Notes under the pieces: model-generated
Database searches by the model: none
The model's input: the letters and a program-made list of their open reading frames with translations, nothing else
Told to the model about the DNA's origin: nothing
Assembly (NCBI GenBank): GCA_937872165.1
Contig: CALMOR010000195.1
Location: 1 to 12,818, forward strand
DNA length: 12,818 nt
Origin: an uncultured Burkholderiales bacterium
GTDB lineage: Bacteria > Pseudomonadota > Gammaproteobacteria > Burkholderiales > Burkholderiaceae_D
Direction: 5' to 3'
Made by a program: the position numbers and the translations under genes
Part shown: one piece after another, positions 1 to 7,136 of the stretch
How positions within the stretch are numbered: position 1 is the stretch's first letter
Layout of the letters: each line of letters begins with the position of its first letter

Positions 1-131
1 GTGGCCTGAGCCGAGGCGACCAGGCGGTGCCGCTCCGGCTTGCCGAGCGCGGTCAGCAGCAGCGGAGCGGACACCATGATCGCGGTCTCGAGCGCGGTCT
101 GGCTGATGGACAGGACGACCTGGTTGTTCAT
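1..131 (-). CDS. fliQ: Flagellar export gate protein FliQ, N-terminal part (cut by left edge)
   Basis: The frame starts at an ATG 8 bp after the fliP stop and runs off the window, giving 43 residues. FliQ is a small two-helix inner-membrane subunit of the FliPQR export gate. The identification rests on position directly after fliP and on the N-terminal pattern: a short polar start (MNNQVVLSISQTALE) followed by a hydrophobic helix ending APLLLTAL, which resembles the usual FliQ first membrane segment. After that the sequence becomes GKPERHRLVASAQA. The family normally has a hydrophobic GL-VS-FQAATQ stretch here, so this part is atypical. The two other minus-strand frames do not restore the expected motif, so a simple frameshift does not explain it. 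The gene may be divergent, damaged or affected by a sequence error; only the missing 3' part can decide. No strong Shine-Dalgarno sequence is visible. Confidence 0.8.
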   Translation of the reverse strand, partial: MNNQVVLSISQTALETAIMVSAPLLLTALGKPERHRLVASAQA

Positions 132-139
132 GGTAGGGC

Positions 140-949
140 CTAGGTGAAGCTCTGCACGAGCGAGGCGATGAGGAGGGTCCAGCCGTCGGCGAGCACGAAC
201 AGCATGAGCTTGAACGGCAGCGAGATCAGCGTCGGCGACAGCATCATCATGCCCATCGACATCAGCACGCTGGAGACCACGAGGTCGATGATGATGAACG
301 GCACGAAGACGATGAAGCCGATCTGGAACGAGGTCTTCAGCTCGCTCGTGACGAAGGCCGGGATCAGCACCTTCAGCGAAACGTCCTGCGGGCTCTCGAC
401 GGCCGGCGCGTTGGCGAGCTTCATGAAGAGGGCGATGTCGGGCTCGCGCGTCTGCTTCAGCATGAAGCCCTTGATCGGTCCCTCGGCACGCTTCAACGCT
501 TCGTCCTGCGAGATCTGCGACTTCGAGAACGGCAGGTAGGCCTCGTCGTAGATGCGGTCGGCGACCGGCGTCATCACGAACAGCGTCAGGAAGAGCGCGA
601 GGCCGACCATCACCTGGTTCGGCGGCGAGCTCTGCGTGCCGAGCGCGTGCCGCAGCAGCGACAGCACGATGATGATCCGCGTGAAGGCGGTCATCAGCAG
701 CAGGATGGCCGGCAGGAAGGTCAGCGCCGTCAGCAGCACGAGCAGCTGCAGCGACAGCGAGTAGCTCTGTCCACCGCCCGCGGTGGGCGTGGACGTCAGC
801 GCCGGCATCGCGGACAGCGGGGCGGACTGCTGCGCGAAGAGCGGCGACGGATGCAGCAGCAGGATCGCGAGCAACGCGATCACGATCGCCAGCACGCGGC
901 TGCCCGACGCGCCGCGGGGTTGCGACGCCCGCATGCGGGTGACGATCAC
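140..949 (-). CDS. fliP: Flagellar export gate protein FliP
   Basis: FliP (269 aa) is the main subunit of the inner-membrane FliPQR export gate, through which rod, hook and filament proteins pass. Residues about 18-40 form a cleavable-looking signal segment ending in LFAQQ, typical for FliP. After a short linker comes the conserved core: membrane segment LLVLLTALTFLPAILLLMT (about 69-87), then TRIIIVLSLLRHALGTQ and the LALFLTLFVMTPV segment. A periplasmic domain of about 60 residues follows, then two more membrane segments (about 210-230 and 245-266). The GTG start overlaps the fliO stop as GTGA and has a GGAG six bases upstream, which supports it; an ATG five codons further in (934) is the alternative. 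The close packing with fliO and fliQ implies one transcript. The assignment is very firm. Confidence 0.97.
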   Translation of the reverse strand: MIVTRMRASQPRGASGSRVLAIVIALLAILLLHPSPLFAQQSAPLSAMPALTSTPTAGGGQSYSLSLQLLVLLTALTFLPAILLLMTAFTRIIIVLSLLRHALGTQSSPPNQVMVGLALFLTLFVMTPVADRIYDEAYLPFSKSQISQDEALKRAEGPIKGFMLKQTREPDIALFMKLANAPAVESPQDVSLKVLIPAFVTSELKTSFQIGFIVFVPFIIIDLVVSSVLMSMGMMMLSPTLISLPFKLMLFVLADGWTLLIASLVQSFT

Positions 950-1446
950 GTGCCGCTCCGTGCCGCGCGCAGGCGGTCGATGAAGCGGGGCGTCGTCGGG
1001 TCCGAAGCGACCGGATCGATCGTCGCGGTGCCTTCGGTCGCCTGCAGCAGCGACACCTGGCCCGGGGCGACGCCGAGCAGCAACGTGCGTCCTTCGAAGC
1101 GCACGACCACGACCCTCTCGCGCGGACCGACCGACGCGCCGCCGACAACCTGCACGAGGCCTCCGGACCGCACGCGCGGGCCCGTCTTCTTCAGCAGCCA
1201 GCCGACGAGGTAGATGACCCCGATCACGATCACGAGGCCGACGAGTCCCTGCATCACCGACAGCAGCGGCGATGCGGCCGAAGGCGTCGCGACGGCCTGT
1301 GCACGGGCCTCGCCCGAGAACAGCGCCGACACCAGCACGAGGCCGAGCGCCAGCGCGACCACGGTGGCGATGCCGGTGGCCAGCGCGAGCATCGATGCCG
1401 CGAGAGCCGCCATCACCGCGTTGCCGCCGCTCGAGGCCACTTTCAT
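946..1446 (-). CDS. fliO: Flagellar biosynthesis protein FliO
   Basis: FliO (166 aa) is a poorly conserved membrane chaperone that helps FliP oligomerise during export-gate assembly. There is a hydrophobic N-terminal stretch (about 24-43) followed by an ARAQA sequence that looks like a signal-peptidase site, then a membrane helix at about 66-85 (MQGLVGLVIVIGVIYLVGWL). A cytoplasmic domain follows with the FliO-typical pattern of short beta strands (LVQVVGGASVGPRERVVVV, then RTLLLGVAPGQVSLL). The start codon overlaps the fliN stop as ATGA, and a GGAAG lies eight bases upstream. The gene ends in a GTGA overlap with fliP, so fliN-fliO-fliP are translationally coupled. Identification rests on both the domain pattern and the position between fliN and fliP. 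Confidence 0.93.
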   Translation of the reverse strand: MKVASSGGNAVMAALAASMLALATGIATVVALALGLVLVSALFSGEARAQAVATPSAASPLLSVMQGLVGLVIVIGVIYLVGWLLKKTGPRVRSGGLVQVVGGASVGPRERVVVVRFEGRTLLLGVAPGQVSLLQATEGTATIDPVASDPTTPRFIDRLRAARSGT

Positions 1447-1844
1447 CGGTTGAGCTTCCGGATGCGCTCGGACGGCGTGATGATGTCGGTCAGCCGGATC
1501 CCGAAGCGTTCGCCGACCACGACGACCTCGCCCTGCGCGATCAGGCAGCCGTTGACCATCACGTCGAGCGGCTCGCCGGCGAGCCCGTCGAGCTCGATCA
1601 CCGAACCCTGTGCGAGCTGCAGGATGTTCTTGATCGGCACGCGCGTGCGTCCGAGCTCGACCGACAGCTGCACCGGGATGTCGAGCACGAGCTCGATGTC
1701 GTTGCGCGCGGCCGTCGCTGGCGCGTCGCCGAACTTCTCGAGCAGGCGCTCGGTCGCGGGGGTGCCCGCCGGCTGGTTCATCGCCGCGGCCCAGCCACCG
1801 CCGGTAGCGGTGCTGTCGAGGCCATCGTGGTTGCTGTTGGGCAT
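1443..1844 (-). CDS. fliN: Flagellar motor switch protein FliN
   Basis: FliN (133 aa) forms the base of the cytoplasmic C-ring with FliM and FliG, and docks the FliH/FliI export ATPase complex. The first 50 or so residues are a low-complexity variable extension. Residues about 55-130 are the SpoA (surface presentation of antigens) domain, with the hallmark strands DIELVLDIPVQLSVELG, PIKNILQLAQGSVIELD and NGCLIAQGEVVVVGERFGIR, ending in the usual FliN tail ITPSERIRKL. Its length is close to that of the enterobacterial protein. The ATG is supported by a GGAG seven bases upstream; that GGAG lies inside a 10-bp perfect palindrome, ACTCCGGAGT (1851-1860). An in-frame ATG at 1781 is a weaker alternative. 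It lies 58 bp after fliM and overlaps fliO by four bases. Confidence 0.96.
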   Translation of the reverse strand: MPNSNHDGLDSTATGGGWAAAMNQPAGTPATERLLEKFGDAPATAARNDIELVLDIPVQLSVELGRTRVPIKNILQLAQGSVIELDGLAGEPLDVMVNGCLIAQGEVVVVGERFGIRLTDIITPSERIRKLNR

Positions 1845-1902
1845 GGGGAGACTCCGGAGTTCGGTTGCTGCGCTGGACCGCGTGGACGTGGGGAGGGGAC
1901 GC

Positions 1903-2919
1903 TCAGGCGCCGCTCGACGGGACGATGACTTCCTCGACGCGGATCGCGTAGCGGCCGTCGGCGTTGCCGTAGCGACAGCGCAGCACCGGGATGCCGTCGG
2001 CGCAGGCCACGATGCTCGGCTTGATGTCGAGGACGATGACGTCGCCGACCTTCATCTCGAGAAGTTCCTTGCAGGTCACCGGGACCGACGCGAGGTTGGC
2101 GACGAGCTCGATTTCCGCGGCCGCGACCTGAGCGGCGAGGCGTTCGCTCCAGCGCGCGTCGGAGACGGTGGTCTTCTCGCGCACGTCGCGCATGATCACG
2201 TCGCGGATCGGGTCGATGTGGTCGAGCGGCATGCAGATCTGGAAGCGTCCCATCGACGTGCCCGAGTCGATCGTGAAGCCGTAGACCAGGACGGCGCAGT
2301 CGGGACCCGTGAGGTTGACGAAGCGCGTCTCGGACTCCGAGCGCACCAGCTCGAACTGCATCGGATGGACCGGCTCCCACACCTTCTGGTAATGGGTGAA
2401 GACCATCTCGCAGAGCCGGCCGATGAGGCGCTGCTCGGTGGTCGTGAAGTGGCGGCCCGACTTGGTCGCGCTCATGGCGCCGCTGCCGCCGAACAGGCTG
2501 TCGATGACGAAGTAGAGGAGACCGGCGTCGAACACGAACAGCCCGTTGCCGCACGACGGCCCCATGCGGACGATGTTGAGGCTCGACGGTGTCGGCAACG
2601 CGTCGGTGAAGCTCGCGTACTTGGTGACCGTCGCGTCCTCGGCCTTGACGGTCACGCGCCGTCCGGTGAATTCGTGCAAGGCCCTGGCGAAGAGGTCGAC
2701 GAAGCGCTCGTTGATCAACGCGAGCGTCGGCAGATGTCCGTTGTTGAAGCGACCGGCGCTCGCGACGTCGAACGATCCGGTGACGACGCCTCCGCCGTTC
2801 GCGATGCCGTGCCCCGACACGGCGCCGCGCGTGCTCCACGACGGCGGGCCGTCGGGCTCGGGAGCGATGCCGTCGAGCAGGGCGTCGATCTCGTCCTGCG
2901 ACAGCTGGGCTTCGGACAT
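1903..2919 (-). CDS. fliM: Flagellar motor switch protein FliM
   Basis: FliM (338 aa) is the C-ring protein that receives phosphorylated CheY and passes the signal to FliG to switch rotation. The N-terminal LSQDEIDALL (residues 6-15) is the conserved CheY-P binding helix. A flexible linker of about 35 residues follows, then the middle domain with LALINERFVDLFARAL (about 66-81) and SLFGGSG (141-147), the FliG-contacting GGxG-type loop. The C-terminal SpoA domain that pairs with FliN covers about 255-335. All three expected parts are present and the length is normal for the family, so the protein should be functional and CheY-responsive. It starts 15 bp after the fliL stop, in an evident operon; no strong Shine-Dalgarno sequence is seen. 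Confidence 0.97.
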   Translation of the reverse strand: MSEAQLSQDEIDALLDGIAPEPDGPPSWSTRGAVSGHGIANGGGVVTGSFDVASAGRFNNGHLPTLALINERFVDLFARALHEFTGRRVTVKAEDATVTKYASFTDALPTPSSLNIVRMGPSCGNGLFVFDAGLLYFVIDSLFGGSGAMSATKSGRHFTTTEQRLIGRLCEMVFTHYQKVWEPVHPMQFELVRSESETRFVNLTGPDCAVLVYGFTIDSGTSMGRFQICMPLDHIDPIRDVIMRDVREKTTVSDARWSERLAAQVAAAEIELVANLASVPVTCKELLEMKVGDVIVLDIKPSIVACADGIPVLRCRYGNADGRYAIRVEEVIVPSSGA

Positions 2920-2934
2920 GGCTGCGGGGTCCGT

Positions 2935-3438
2935 TTACTGGATCAGCATCGAGCCGAGCAGGACGGCCTGCACGCGCTCTCCTTCGGCGTGCAGCGGCTC
3001 GCGCGAGCTGGCCAGCAGCTCGTCGATCAGCGCCTGCTTGCCTTTCGGCGACTCGAGCTCTTCGGGCGTCTTCGCCGACAGCAACAGCAGGATCCTGTTG
3101 CGGATCATCGGCAGATAGGCCTTGATCTTCTCGGCCGTCTCCTCGTCCTTCACCTGCAGGACCAGGCCGAGCTGCATGAAGTGGTCGCCGCCTGCGAGGT
3201 TGACGGTGAAGTTCTCGAGCGTCACGAAGACCGGCGGCTTGCCCGACTCGACCTTCTTCGCCTTCGCTTCGTCGCCTTCGGCGCCGGCGCTCGCGGCCTT
3301 CTGATGGAACCACCAGGCGGCGCCCCCGCCTCCGATGACGAGCAGCGCGAACAACGCGACGAGGATGACGAGGAGCTTGCCCTTGCCTTTGGCGGGCGGG
3401 GCTTCGTCCCGGGCGGGAAGGGCGGCGGCAGTGGACAT
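2935..3438 (-). CDS. fliL: Flagellar basal body-associated protein FliL
   Basis: FliL (167 aa) is a single-pass inner-membrane protein that surrounds or supports the MotAB stators and improves torque under load. It has a short cytoplasmic lysine-containing N-terminus, one membrane helix at about 21-44 (KLLVILVALFALLVIGGGGA), a charged Ala/Lys/Glu linker, and a periplasmic domain from about 68 on. That domain contains the typical FVTLENFTVNLAG strand, the HFMQLGLVLQVKD strand, and the PMIRNRILLLLSAKTPEEL helix. The start chosen is the first ATG before the membrane helix; the open frame extends further upstream, but that part is arginine-rich and unlike FliL. The start is preceded by a pyrimidine tract (CCCTCTTCCTTCCTC on the coding strand) rather than a Shine-Dalgarno sequence. 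It is the first gene after the 391-bp gap and probably heads the fliLMNOPQ unit. Confidence 0.93.
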   Translation of the reverse strand: MSTAAALPARDEAPPAKGKGKLLVILVALFALLVIGGGGAAWWFHQKAASAGAEGDEAKAKKVESGKPPVFVTLENFTVNLAGGDHFMQLGLVLQVKDEETAEKIKAYLPMIRNRILLLLSAKTPEELESPKGKQALIDELLASSREPLHAEGERVQAVLLGSMLIQ

Positions 3439-3600
3439 GATCGAGGAAGGAAGAGGGATTCGGCTCGGGATGACGGCGCTACGCGACGGCGTTCGTCGGT
3501 GAGGAGGAGTATGGGAATCGGGCGTGCGAGTCGATGCGCCGAACAGATCGCCGAAAGACGGCTTGATCGGGGATTCGCGTCGGATCGCCGGCCGCGCGGT

Positions 3601-3621
3601 CGGCGATGACCGGCATCGCCG
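3601..3621 (-). other. Perfect GC-rich stem-loop in the fliK-fliL gap
   Basis: CGGCGATG (3601-3608) and CATCGCCG (3614-3621) are perfect inverse complements around a 5-base loop. No T-tract follows on either strand, so this is not a classical intrinsic terminator. It could be an mRNA-stabilising or processing structure or an operator. Confidence 0.5.
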
Positions 3622-3806
3622 TCGGGGCGTGGATCCGGGCTCCTGCCGTCGCCGGGCGACGACCGGATGAAGCACCGCTGCGTTCTTCTTCGTCGTGGCG
3701 GCGAGGGCCGGCTACCGAGTCGCTCGTTCTTCGATGCGACACCGGCTCGGGTTCCGTCTTCGCCGGAGCGAGGGCGAGATGGTCGTGGCGACTACCCTCG
3801 CGGTCG

Positions 3807-3827
3807 CCGGTACCGGGCTGGTACGGG
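3807..3827 (-). terminator. Hairpin just after the fliK stop codon
   Basis: On the plus strand, CC-G-GTACC (3807-3814) pairs with GGTAC-G-GG (3820-3827) around the loop GGGCT, giving seven base pairs with one G-G mismatch. It begins two bases past the fliK stop. There is no T-run downstream on the minus strand, so it is a hairpin at a likely transcript end rather than a canonical rho-independent terminator. Confidence 0.3.
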
Positions 3828-3829
3828 CC

Positions 3830-5158
3830 TCACGCGAACGTGTCGACGAGCCCAAGCGCCTTCGACACGCGCGTCGCGAGCGTCTGGACGACGGCCTCGT
3901 CGGCGACGGTCTCGTCGCCGCTCCAGCGGCCACCACCGCCGCCGCGCGCCGCTCTCGCGTCGGCGCCGTCGAAGCCGCGTCGGGACGAGTCGTCCACCGT
4001 CACGTCGCCGACGCGCAGTCCCTGGTCCGAGAACAGCTGGTCGAGCGTGGTCCGCGACGACTCGATCGCCTGGCGGGTCTCGACCTGCATCGCGGTGAAC
4101 GTCAGGTGCGCGGTCCCGTGTTCGATCCGCACCTGCACGTCGAGCGGGCCGAGATGCTCGGGGTTGAGGCGCAGCGACGCGCCCTGCAGGTCGTCGGACG
4201 CGAGTCGCAGGGCGACCTGGCCGAGTTCGTGCGACCACGCCGGCGTACCGACCGGTTGATGCAGCGTGGCGGTCGGCGGCGTCGCGCTCGACGCGGTGGT
4301 CGCCACGCTCGCGACCTGCGCCGCGACCTGGGTTACGAACGCGTTCGTGAACGACGTCGTTTCGTTCGTTCGATGCGAGGCCGCGGGTTCGACCTTGCCG
4401 AGCAGCGCGTCGGCCAGATCGGTCGATGAAACATCCTTCTCCGTCGACACGCTCGACGACGTCGGCGGCACTGTCGTCGCTGCCGGAACGTCGCTCGCCC
4501 GCGGCGCCGCGCCGGATGCGACGTCGACGGTCGCGACGGCTCTCGAAGCGGCACCACGGATCGAGTCTAGCCTGCCCTTGACGTCGAGCCCGGTCGGGGC
4601 GCCGTCGGCGGGTCGCGGCTGAGCGACCGCGGTCCACTGCGACGCGAGCGCGATCTGCGCGGCGAGGTCGTCGGCGGCCACGGCAGTGTCGGCGTCGGGC
4701 CGGCGGGTCGTCGCTTCCGAAGGTCCGTCTCGGTCGGCACCGGTGACCGACGCGGAGGCGCCGACGTTCTTCCGATCGAAGGCCTGCGTGACGGCGACGG
4801 CGACGCCGACGCCGGCGCCCGCGTCGAGGAGGGACGCATCGGACGTCGACGCGTCGCCGACGGGCTTCCTCGTCGCGTCGTCCGGTCGATCGGTCGCGCC
4901 GCCCTTGTCGAGCTGTCGGGCCAGCAAGCTGCCGAAGCCCTGCGCCACGGTCGCATCGGCGGCGGCCGCCGGATCGACCTGCACGCCGTCGGACGCGGGT
5001 AGCGCCGTCGACGCGGATGCGGATGCGGATGCGGGTGTGGATGCGGATGCGGATGCGGATGCGGATGCCGACGTCGATGGCGACGCCGTGCGCGGGGCTG
5101 TCGCAGCGGTCTGCGGCGGGGACAGCTGCGGGTTGACGCTCGTGGCTGCGATGCTCAT
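3830..5158 (-). CDS. fliK: Flagellar hook-length control protein FliK
   Basis: FliK (442 aa) is the secreted ruler that measures the hook and switches the export gate from hook to filament substrates by contacting FlhB. Residues 1 to about 300 are Ala/Ser/Thr/Asp-rich, low complexity and poorly conserved, as expected for the ruler part. They include a Ser-Ala repeat at about 30-50. Residues 312-388 form the conserved C-terminal hook domain, with LRLNPEHLGPLDVQVRIEHG and the QAIESSRTTLDQLFSDQGLRV helix. A Gly/Arg-rich tail of 54 residues follows, somewhat long. The ATG has an AGAGGA seven bases upstream and lies 26 bp after fliJ. Identification is firm from the C-terminal domain and from context after fliJ. 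A second FliK-like protein lies at the right edge of the window. Confidence 0.94.
   Translation of the reverse strand: MSIAATSVNPQLSPPQTAATAPRTASPSTSASASASASASTPASASASASTALPASDGVQVDPAAAADATVAQGFGSLLARQLDKGGATDRPDDATRKPVGDASTSDASLLDAGAGVGVAVAVTQAFDRKNVGASASVTGADRDGPSEATTRRPDADTAVAADDLAAQIALASQWTAVAQPRPADGAPTGLDVKGRLDSIRGAASRAVATVDVASGAAPRASDVPAATTVPPTSSSVSTEKDVSSTDLADALLGKVEPAASHRTNETTSFTNAFVTQVAAQVASVATTASSATPPTATLHQPVGTPAWSHELGQVALRLASDDLQGASLRLNPEHLGPLDVQVRIEHGTAHLTFTAMQVETRQAIESSRTTLDQLFSDQGLRVGDVTVDDSSRRGFDGADARAARGGGGGRWSGDETVADEAVVQTLATRVSKALGLVDTFA
5013..5066. repeat. Hexanucleotide tandem repeat (GCGGAT) inside fliK
   Basis: Nine tandem 6-bp units are visible on the plus strand. Seven are GCGGAT and two in the middle are variants (GCGGGT and GTGGAT). 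On the fliK strand they encode alternating Ser-Ala, interrupted by Thr-Pro, at about residues 31-49. Because the unit is a multiple of three, copy-number change keeps the reading frame. Confidence 0.95.
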
Positions 5159-5184
5159 CGATCGGTCCTCTTCGAAGGGGTCGT

Positions 5185-5634
5185 TCAAAAGCCGAGGTTG
5201 GTCTCGACGAGCTTGCGCATCGCGAACTCGTCGTTGGTCTTCTGCTGACGGCGTGCGCTCGCGACGCGACCGTGCGCGACGGCCTTGTCGGCCATCACGC
5301 GGAAACCCTGGCGGCGCCGTTCGCTGTCCTGCCACACGCGTTCGATCGCATCGGCATAGGCACGACGCCGCGCGACCTCGATCTCCTGCTGACGGACCGC
5401 GACCGACACGTTCTGCATGAAGCGGTGATGGCCCCGCAACGCGTCGATCGACAGGGCCTGCTCGAGCCTGGTGCCGAGCTGCGCGTTGTAGCCGCTCTCG
5501 TACGCCTTCAGCTGCTGCAGTTGCTCCTCGGCCGCGTTCAGCGCCCGCCGCGCCTTCGCGAGCTGCGCGGCCTGTGCGTCCGCCTTCTCGGCGGCGAGGT
5601 TCTCGAGGAAGGTCAGCTGTCTGGGTTCGGGCAT
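5185..5634 (-). CDS. fliJ: Flagellar export chaperone FliJ
   Basis: FliJ (149 aa) is the central stalk-like coiled-coil of the export ATPase. It sits in the FliI hexamer pore, contacts FlhA and escorts chaperones. The sequence is almost entirely charged alpha helix rich in Ala, Gln, Arg and Glu: a first helix at about 5-50 (LENLAAEKADAQAAQLAKAR onward), a short break, then a second from about 60 to 140 (for example VAVRQQEIEVARRRAYADAI). This is the expected two-helix coiled coil, and the length is normal for the family. Sequence identity in this family is always low, so the position between fliI (35 bp upstream) and fliK (26 bp downstream) carries much of the evidence. No strong ribosome binding site is visible. 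Confidence 0.9.
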   Translation of the reverse strand: MPEPRQLTFLENLAAEKADAQAAQLAKARRALNAAEEQLQQLKAYESGYNAQLGTRLEQALSIDALRGHHRFMQNVSVAVRQQEIEVARRRAYADAIERVWQDSERRRQGFRVMADKAVAHGRVASARRQQKTNDEFAMRKLVETNLGF

Positions 5635-5669
5635 GGCGGACTCGGTGCGGTGATTGAACGAAGGAAGCG

Positions 5670-7136
5670 TCAGACGACGATCCGCGCGAGGTCGGTCGCG
5701 CTCGTGTCGAAGTCGATCCGTTCGCGCATGTTCTGTTGCAGGAACGCTTCCATGTGCGGATGCAGGGCGATCGCCCGGTCGAGGACGGGATCGCTGCCGG
5801 CCGCGTAGGCCCCGACGTTGACGAGGTCGCGGTTGCGGCGATAGCGGGCATAGAGCTGCCTGAACTTCTTCACGCGATCCAGCGTCTGGTCGTCGACCAG
5901 CGCATGGATCGCGCGGCTGACCGACTGCTCGATGTCGATGGCCGGGTAGTGGCCCTCGTCGGCGAGATCGCGCGACAGCACGATGTGTCCGTCGAGGATG
6001 GCGCGGGCCGCGTCGGCGATCGGGTCCTGCTGGTCGTCGCCTTCGGTCAGCACCGTGTAGAACGCGGTGATCGATCCGCCGCCGCCGGCGACGCCTGCCT
6101 TCGGTCCCATTCCAGCGCGCTCGACGAGCTGGGGCAGCTTCGCGAACACCGACGGTGGATAGCCCTTGGTCGCGGGCGGCTCGTGGATCGCCAGCGCGAT
6201 CTCGCGCTGCGCCATCGCATAACGCGTCAGCGAGTCCATGATCAGCAGCACGTCCTTGCCCTGGTCGCGGAAGTACTCCGCGATCGTGGTCGCATAGGCG
6301 GCGCCGTGCAGGCGCATCAGCGGCGGCGTGTCGGCCGGCGCGGCCACGACGACCGAACGCGCGAGGCCTTCCTCGCCGAGGATCTGTTCGATGAACTCCT
6401 TGACCTCGCGGCCGCGTTCGCCGATCAGGCCCACGACGATCACGTCGGCCTCCGTGTAGCGCGCCATCATCCCGAGCAGCACGCTCTTGCCGACGCCGCT
6501 GCCCGCGAAGAGGCCCATGCGCTGGCCGCATCCGACCGTGAGCAGGGCGTTGATGGCGCGCACGCCGACGTCGAGCGTGCGCGAGATCGGCTCGCGGTCG
6601 ATCGGGTTCAGCGGCCGGCTCGCGATCGGGGCCTCGGCCTCGAAGGACAGCGCCCCGAGCTTGTCGAGCGGCCGTCCCGCGCCGTCGACGACGCGGCCGA
6701 GGAGTCCCCAGCCGACCGGCATCTTGCGGGCCTTGTCCTCGCTGCGACGCCAGGGCCGCAGCTTCGTGCCGAACACCGGCGCCGGGGGGCGCGGGTCGAT
6801 CGCGGAGACCTTCGCGCCGGGTGCGAGGCCGTGGATGTCGGTGGTGGGCATCAGGAAGATGCGGTCGCCCGCGAAGCCGACGACCTCGGCTTCGGTCGGC
6901 CGCTGACCCGGCTGTTCGACGAGGCAGGTGCTGCCGATCGGCAGGCGCAGTCCCGCCGCCTCCATCACCAGGCCCGCGATGCGGACCAGCCGGCCGTGAC
7001 GCAGCATCGGGTCGATGCCCTGCACGGCCACGCCGTGATCGACGACGAAGCGCTGCCAGCCCGCGAACGCGTCGTTGCTCGGCGTCGCGAGGCCGGCGCC
7101 GAGGCCGCTGCTGCACAAGTCATTCGAGCCAGGCAT
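5670..7136 (-). CDS. fliI: Flagellum-specific ATP synthase / export ATPase FliI
   Basis: FliI (488 aa) is the F1-beta-like ATPase that works at the entrance of the flagellar type III export apparatus. The N-terminal domain (about 45-115) is followed by the nucleotide-binding core. The Walker A loop is AGSGVGKS (211-218), the catalytic glutamate region is GERGREV (239-245), and Walker B is VLLIMDS (296-302), followed by LTRYAMAQREIALA and GYPPSVF. The C-terminal helical domain (about 385-488) keeps LSRDLADEGHYPAIDI. All catalytic motifs look intact. A basic stretch before PVGWGLLGRVVDGAGRPLD (about 118-140, with WRRSEDKARK) is longer than in enteric FliI. The ATG has GGAG seven bases upstream, inside the fliH coding end, and overlaps fliH by 17 bp. 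Confidence 0.98.
   Translation of the reverse strand: MPGSNDLCSSGLGAGLATPSNDAFAGWQRFVVDHGVAVQGIDPMLRHGRLVRIAGLVMEAAGLRLPIGSTCLVEQPGQRPTEAEVVGFAGDRIFLMPTTDIHGLAPGAKVSAIDPRPPAPVFGTKLRPWRRSEDKARKMPVGWGLLGRVVDGAGRPLDKLGALSFEAEAPIASRPLNPIDREPISRTLDVGVRAINALLTVGCGQRMGLFAGSGVGKSVLLGMMARYTEADVIVVGLIGERGREVKEFIEQILGEEGLARSVVVAAPADTPPLMRLHGAAYATTIAEYFRDQGKDVLLIMDSLTRYAMAQREIALAIHEPPATKGYPPSVFAKLPQLVERAGMGPKAGVAGGGGSITAFYTVLTEGDDQQDPIADAARAILDGHIVLSRDLADEGHYPAIDIEQSVSRAIHALVDDQTLDRVKKFRQLYARYRRNRDLVNVGAYAAGSDPVLDRAIALHPHMEAFLQQNMRERIDFDTSATDLARIVV

Larger units (their letters stand above)
3439..3829 (-). other. fliK-fliL intergenic region with hairpins and repeated heptamers
   Basis: This 391-bp stretch has no convincing gene. 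Open frames here are arginine/serine-rich with no recognisable family and look like by-products of high GC. It holds a hairpin directly after fliK (3807-3827), a perfect 8-bp-stem hairpin (3601-3621), and CGGCGAT three times on the minus strand (3621-3615, 3590-3584, 3553-3547) plus once on the plus strand inside the hairpin (3601-3607). I see no good sigma-54, sigma-28 or sigma-70 promoter boxes. By position it probably carries the end of the fliF-K transcript and the promoter and leader of fliLMNOPQ. Confidence 0.55.

Noticed and set aside
1851..1860. 10-bp palindrome ACTCCGGAGT around the fliN ribosome binding site as an operator
   Set aside because: It is short, without loop, and half of it is explained by the GGAG ribosome binding sequence. 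Nothing else supports an operator.
1450..3609. A plus-strand open frame of more than 700 codons opposite fliN, fliM and fliL
   Set aside because: It runs antisense to three well-recognised genes, has no recognisable domain and is dominated by Arg, Asp, Glu, Val and Ala, as expected from the complement of GC-rich coding sequence.
3439..3742. Open frames in the fliK-fliL gap, including an N-terminal extension of fliL to 3675
   Set aside because: They are rich in Arg, Ser and Pro, with no ribosome binding site or family similarity. The extension would put about 79 non-conserved residues before the FliL membrane helix.
4686..5420. A plus-strand frame with an Asp-Ala repeat (DADADADA) that could suggest an acidic calcium-binding protein
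   Set aside because: The repeat is the complement of the Ser-Ala repeat in fliK, which has the better domain evidence, start and ribosome binding site.
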